7,195 bases of DNA from the NCBI GenBank assembly GCA_030638385.1, contig DAOWES010000194.1:1-7195 (forward strand), given 5' to 3'. Both the position numbers and the translations under genes were made by a program. This document shows, in pieces, positions 5,488 through 7,195 of the stretch. How positions within the stretch are numbered: the stretch's first letter is position 1; every line of letters starts with the position of its first letter. Below the pieces are notes generated by a model. The model ran no database searches, had not been told where the DNA came from, and was given only the letters and a program-made list of their open reading frames with translations. Origin of the DNA: Candidatus Cloacimonadota bacterium (GTDB lineage Bacteria; Cloacimonadota; Cloacimonadia; Cloacimonadales; TCS61).

Positions 5488-6558
5488 ATGAAAATTGGAT
5501 TAATTGGATTACAGAATTCGGGGAAAACAACGATTTTCAATGCTCTAACAGGGCAAAATGTTGAAATCACATCGTACTCTACTCAGAAAGTAGAACCGAA
5601 TCTGGGAATAGTGAAAGTAGAGGATGAGAGAATTACAACATTATCCACAATGTACAATCCCAAAAAAACAATGTATGCCACGATTGAATATATAGATTTT
5701 GTAGGACTTACCGGCAATAAAGAAAGTAGTGATGCTTTTGGTGGTTCGGCGATGGGATTGGTTAAAACAGCAGATGCTCTTGCCTTAGTGATAAGGAATT
5801 ATGAAGACCCGATGTCCGGGGATGAACCTATGCCGATCCAAGAAGCAGATTCAATTGAATCTGAATTGATTATTTCAGACTTGATAATTGCAGAGAAGCG
5901 CTTAGAAAAGATCGCTTCAGCCAAAGATAGAGGAATAAAAGATGCCGATATGGTTATCGAAGAAAAAGCATTAGAAAAAATCACTGCTCATCTTAATGAA
6001 GATAATCCGTTAAGAACATTGGAATTAACGGTTGAAGAAGAGAAAGCTGTTCGAGGCTTTCAGTTTATATCACAAAAGCCTTTGATGGTTATTTTAAATT
6101 CAGATGAAGATAGGTTTGGTTCAAGCGATGACATTTTGCAAAAATTAGAAGAGAACTATAAAGCAATAGAATTTTCCGGAAATTTTGAAATGGAATTGAA
6201 TAATTTAGAAGAGGAAGAAGCAACCGAATTCATGCAAGATATGGGTATCACTAAATCGGCACGAGATAGATTAACTGCTTTCTCTTATGAACTTTTGGGA
6301 TTTATTAGCTTTTTTACCGTGGGAACAGATGAAGTGAGAGCTTGGACAATTACTTGTGGAGATGATGCGGTAGAAGCTGCCGGTAAGATTCACAGTGATT
6401 TAGCTCGTGGATTTATTCGCGCCGAATGCTTCTCTTATGGTGACTTGATAAAGCATGGTGATGAAAAAACAATTAGAGAGAATGGACTATTTAGACTTGA
6501 AGGGAAAAAATATATCGTTCAGGATGGAGATATTTTGAATATTAGATTTAGCGTTTAA
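5488..6558 (+). CDS. ychF: YchF/OLA1-like P-loop ATPase with C-terminal TGS (DUF933) domain, divergent
   Basis: 356 residues, close to the usual length of about 363. The G1 loop is GLQNSGKTT (7-15), where most YchF proteins have G-x-PNVGKS. The switch-II motif is DFVGL (70-74) instead of DIAGL. NSDE (204-207) keeps the N-x-x-E form that gives YchF proteins ATP preference over GTP. A helical arm (about 120-185) follows the family. The C-terminal domain (about 268-356) is strongly conserved: FISFFTVGTDEVRAWTI, AAGKIHSDLARGFIRAE, and a final GKKYIVQDGDILNIRF. YchF binds ribosomes and is linked to translation and oxidative-stress control. The catalytic histidine near position 114 in E. coli YchF has no counterpart, since there is no His between residues 70 and 167. 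A single base separates it from the pseudouridine synthase stop, with AGAGGA as SD. It belongs to a divergent subgroup, so function may differ from classical YchF. Confidence 0.88.
   Translation: MKIGLIGLQNSGKTTIFNALTGQNVEITSYSTQKVEPNLGIVKVEDERITTLSTMYNPKKTMYATIEYIDFVGLTGNKESSDAFGGSAMGLVKTADALALVIRNYEDPMSGDEPMPIQEADSIESELIISDLIIAEKRLEKIASAKDRGIKDADMVIEEKALEKITAHLNEDNPLRTLELTVEEEKAVRGFQFISQKPLMVILNSDEDRFGSSDDILQKLEENYKAIEFSGNFEMELNNLEEEEATEFMQDMGITKSARDRLTAFSYELLGFISFFTVGTDEVRAWTITCGDDAVEAAGKIHSDLARGFIRAECFSYGDLIKHGDEKTIRENGLFRLEGKKYIVQDGDILNIRFSV
5641..5649 (+). other. Perfect DnaA-box consensus (TTATCCACA) within ychF
   Basis: TTATCCACA is the high-affinity DnaA box. It lies in ychF codons for Leu-Ser-Thr (part of TLSTM). 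I found no second good box nearby, so this is not an origin; it may be chance or an isolated DnaA site. Confidence 0.35.
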
Positions 6559-6597
6559 CTCGTTTGTCCTAAAATAGATAGAGGTAGGGAAGAATCA

Positions 6598-7195
6598 ATG
6601 AAAACTGAGTCGATAAAGCCTAGATATCAAAAATTATTTTTTAGTGTAGTTGTTTTGGTACTTTCAGTATTAATCCTTGTTGCTGTAATTGATAACCTGG
6701 AAACAATTTACAGTGATTATGATACTCTGAAAAAAGCAGATTTAAATTTCTTTCAAATAGTGAAATTGGAGTTACCGCAAGTAAATAATCCAATTGGTCC
6801 GTTTGGGACGTTTTTTGGTTACTGGATAATTCAAATATTCGGTCGCTTTTTTAGTGTGTCGTTAATCTTAGCTTCACTCTTTATAAGTTTGTTTAATATT
6901 TTTAAAATGCGAGATGAAAATATAGTCGGAAAAGTTCTGGCCTTCCTGTTTTTTGGATTTTTTTTTAATCTTATTCTTTTCGCTTTAGATAGTTCTGTTG
7001 ATAAAAACTTTGGCATAGTACCCTTAGTTGTTTATGATTTTATGGTGACTATATTCGATCGGGTTGGCACAATCATTATTTCACTAATTATTGTGCTTTC
7101 GATGCTCATATATATATTTGAAGTTGAAAATGTTAAGAAGGTTGCGATTAAATTTTTCCATTGGTTTGCCGAAACGATGAAGGGACTCTTTGTAA
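6598..7195 (+). CDS. ftsK: FtsK/SpoIIIE DNA translocase, N-terminal membrane domain (3' end outside window)
   Basis: An open frame from ATG 6598 to the window edge gives 199 residues with four hydrophobic spans at about 12-33, 82-101, 111-130 and 157-174, matching the FtsK four-transmembrane N-terminal domain. The loop NPIGPFGTFFGYWIIQIFG (64-82) is the family's N-x-x-G-x-x-G-A segment before the second span. The later stretch FGIVPLVVYDFMVTIFDRVG followed by a hydrophobic run matches the conserved segment before the fourth span. FtsK is anchored in the inner membrane at the division septum, pumps DNA to clear the closing septum and activates XerCD at dif. The motor (Walker A/B) and gamma DNA-reading domains are beyond the window, so identification rests on the membrane domain only. 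It starts 39 bases after ychF with a purine-rich SD (GGGA, 6587-6590) and seems to be the fourth gene of the operon. Confidence 0.82.
   Translation, partial: MKTESIKPRYQKLFFSVVVLVLSVLILVAVIDNLETIYSDYDTLKKADLNFFQIVKLELPQVNNPIGPFGTFFGYWIIQIFGRFFSVSLILASLFISLFNIFKMRDENIVGKVLAFLFFGFFFNLILFALDSSVDKNFGIVPLVVYDFMVTIFDRVGTIIISLIIVLSMLIYIFEVENVKKVAIKFFHWFAETMKGLFV

Noticed and set aside
5167..5530. Overlapping minus-strand open frames across the end of the pseudouridine synthase gene
   Set aside because: They overlap conserved coding sequence, have no recognisable motif and run through the tight gene junction; they are antisense shadows.
5631..5660. A replication origin around the DnaA box
   Set aside because: Only one box is present, it lies in coding sequence, and there is no AT-rich unwinding element with box cluster.

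Overview
This is an AT-rich window from a diderm (Gram-negative-type) bacterium, probably chromosomal. The diderm call rests on an LptE-like outer-membrane lipoprotein and a second lipoprotein. The gene content is mostly housekeeping. An HTH-EIIA(PTS) fusion, a DUF4015-type TIM-barrel lipoprotein and a divergent YchF suggest an uncultivated or little-studied lineage, possibly within or near the FCB superphylum. That placement is inference and no single gene here proves it.

Layout, left to right. Bases 1-2086 are the end of an F1 ATP synthase operon: the 3' part of atpG, then complete atpD and atpC, all on +. A 12-bp hairpin with a T-tract (2110-2148) closes the operon. A lipoprotein with a DUF4015-like glycoside-hydrolase-type barrel follows on + (2179-3393); its start is reassigned here to a TTG downstream of the terminator. 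Directly after its stop codon is a perfect 16-bp parS palindrome, TGTTTCACGTGAAACA (3394-3409). A perfectly symmetrical bidirectional terminator (3421-3456) separates this gene from a convergent minus-strand gene (3469-4140) that joins an excisionase/MerR-like HTH to a fructose-type PTS EIIA domain. A divergent intergenic region (4141-4271) carries a 7-bp inverted repeat whose arms contain TTGACA on opposite strands. From 4272 to the right edge a compact + strand operon runs lptE, an RluB/RsuA-type pseudouridine synthase, a YchF-like ATPase and the membrane N-terminus of FtsK (cut by the window end).

The most notable signal is not a gene. Besides the perfect parS, a second parS-like 16-mer (TGTTGCACGTGAAACT, one end mismatch) lies inside atpD at 1355-1370, about 2 kb away. 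These are the only two CACGTG cores I found by eye, and both extend into parS. Together they suggest a ParB-loading region, hence an origin-proximal location. I see no clearly new multi-gene system, tRNA, rRNA, CRISPR array or mobile element. No gene-free stretch exceeds about 130 bases.
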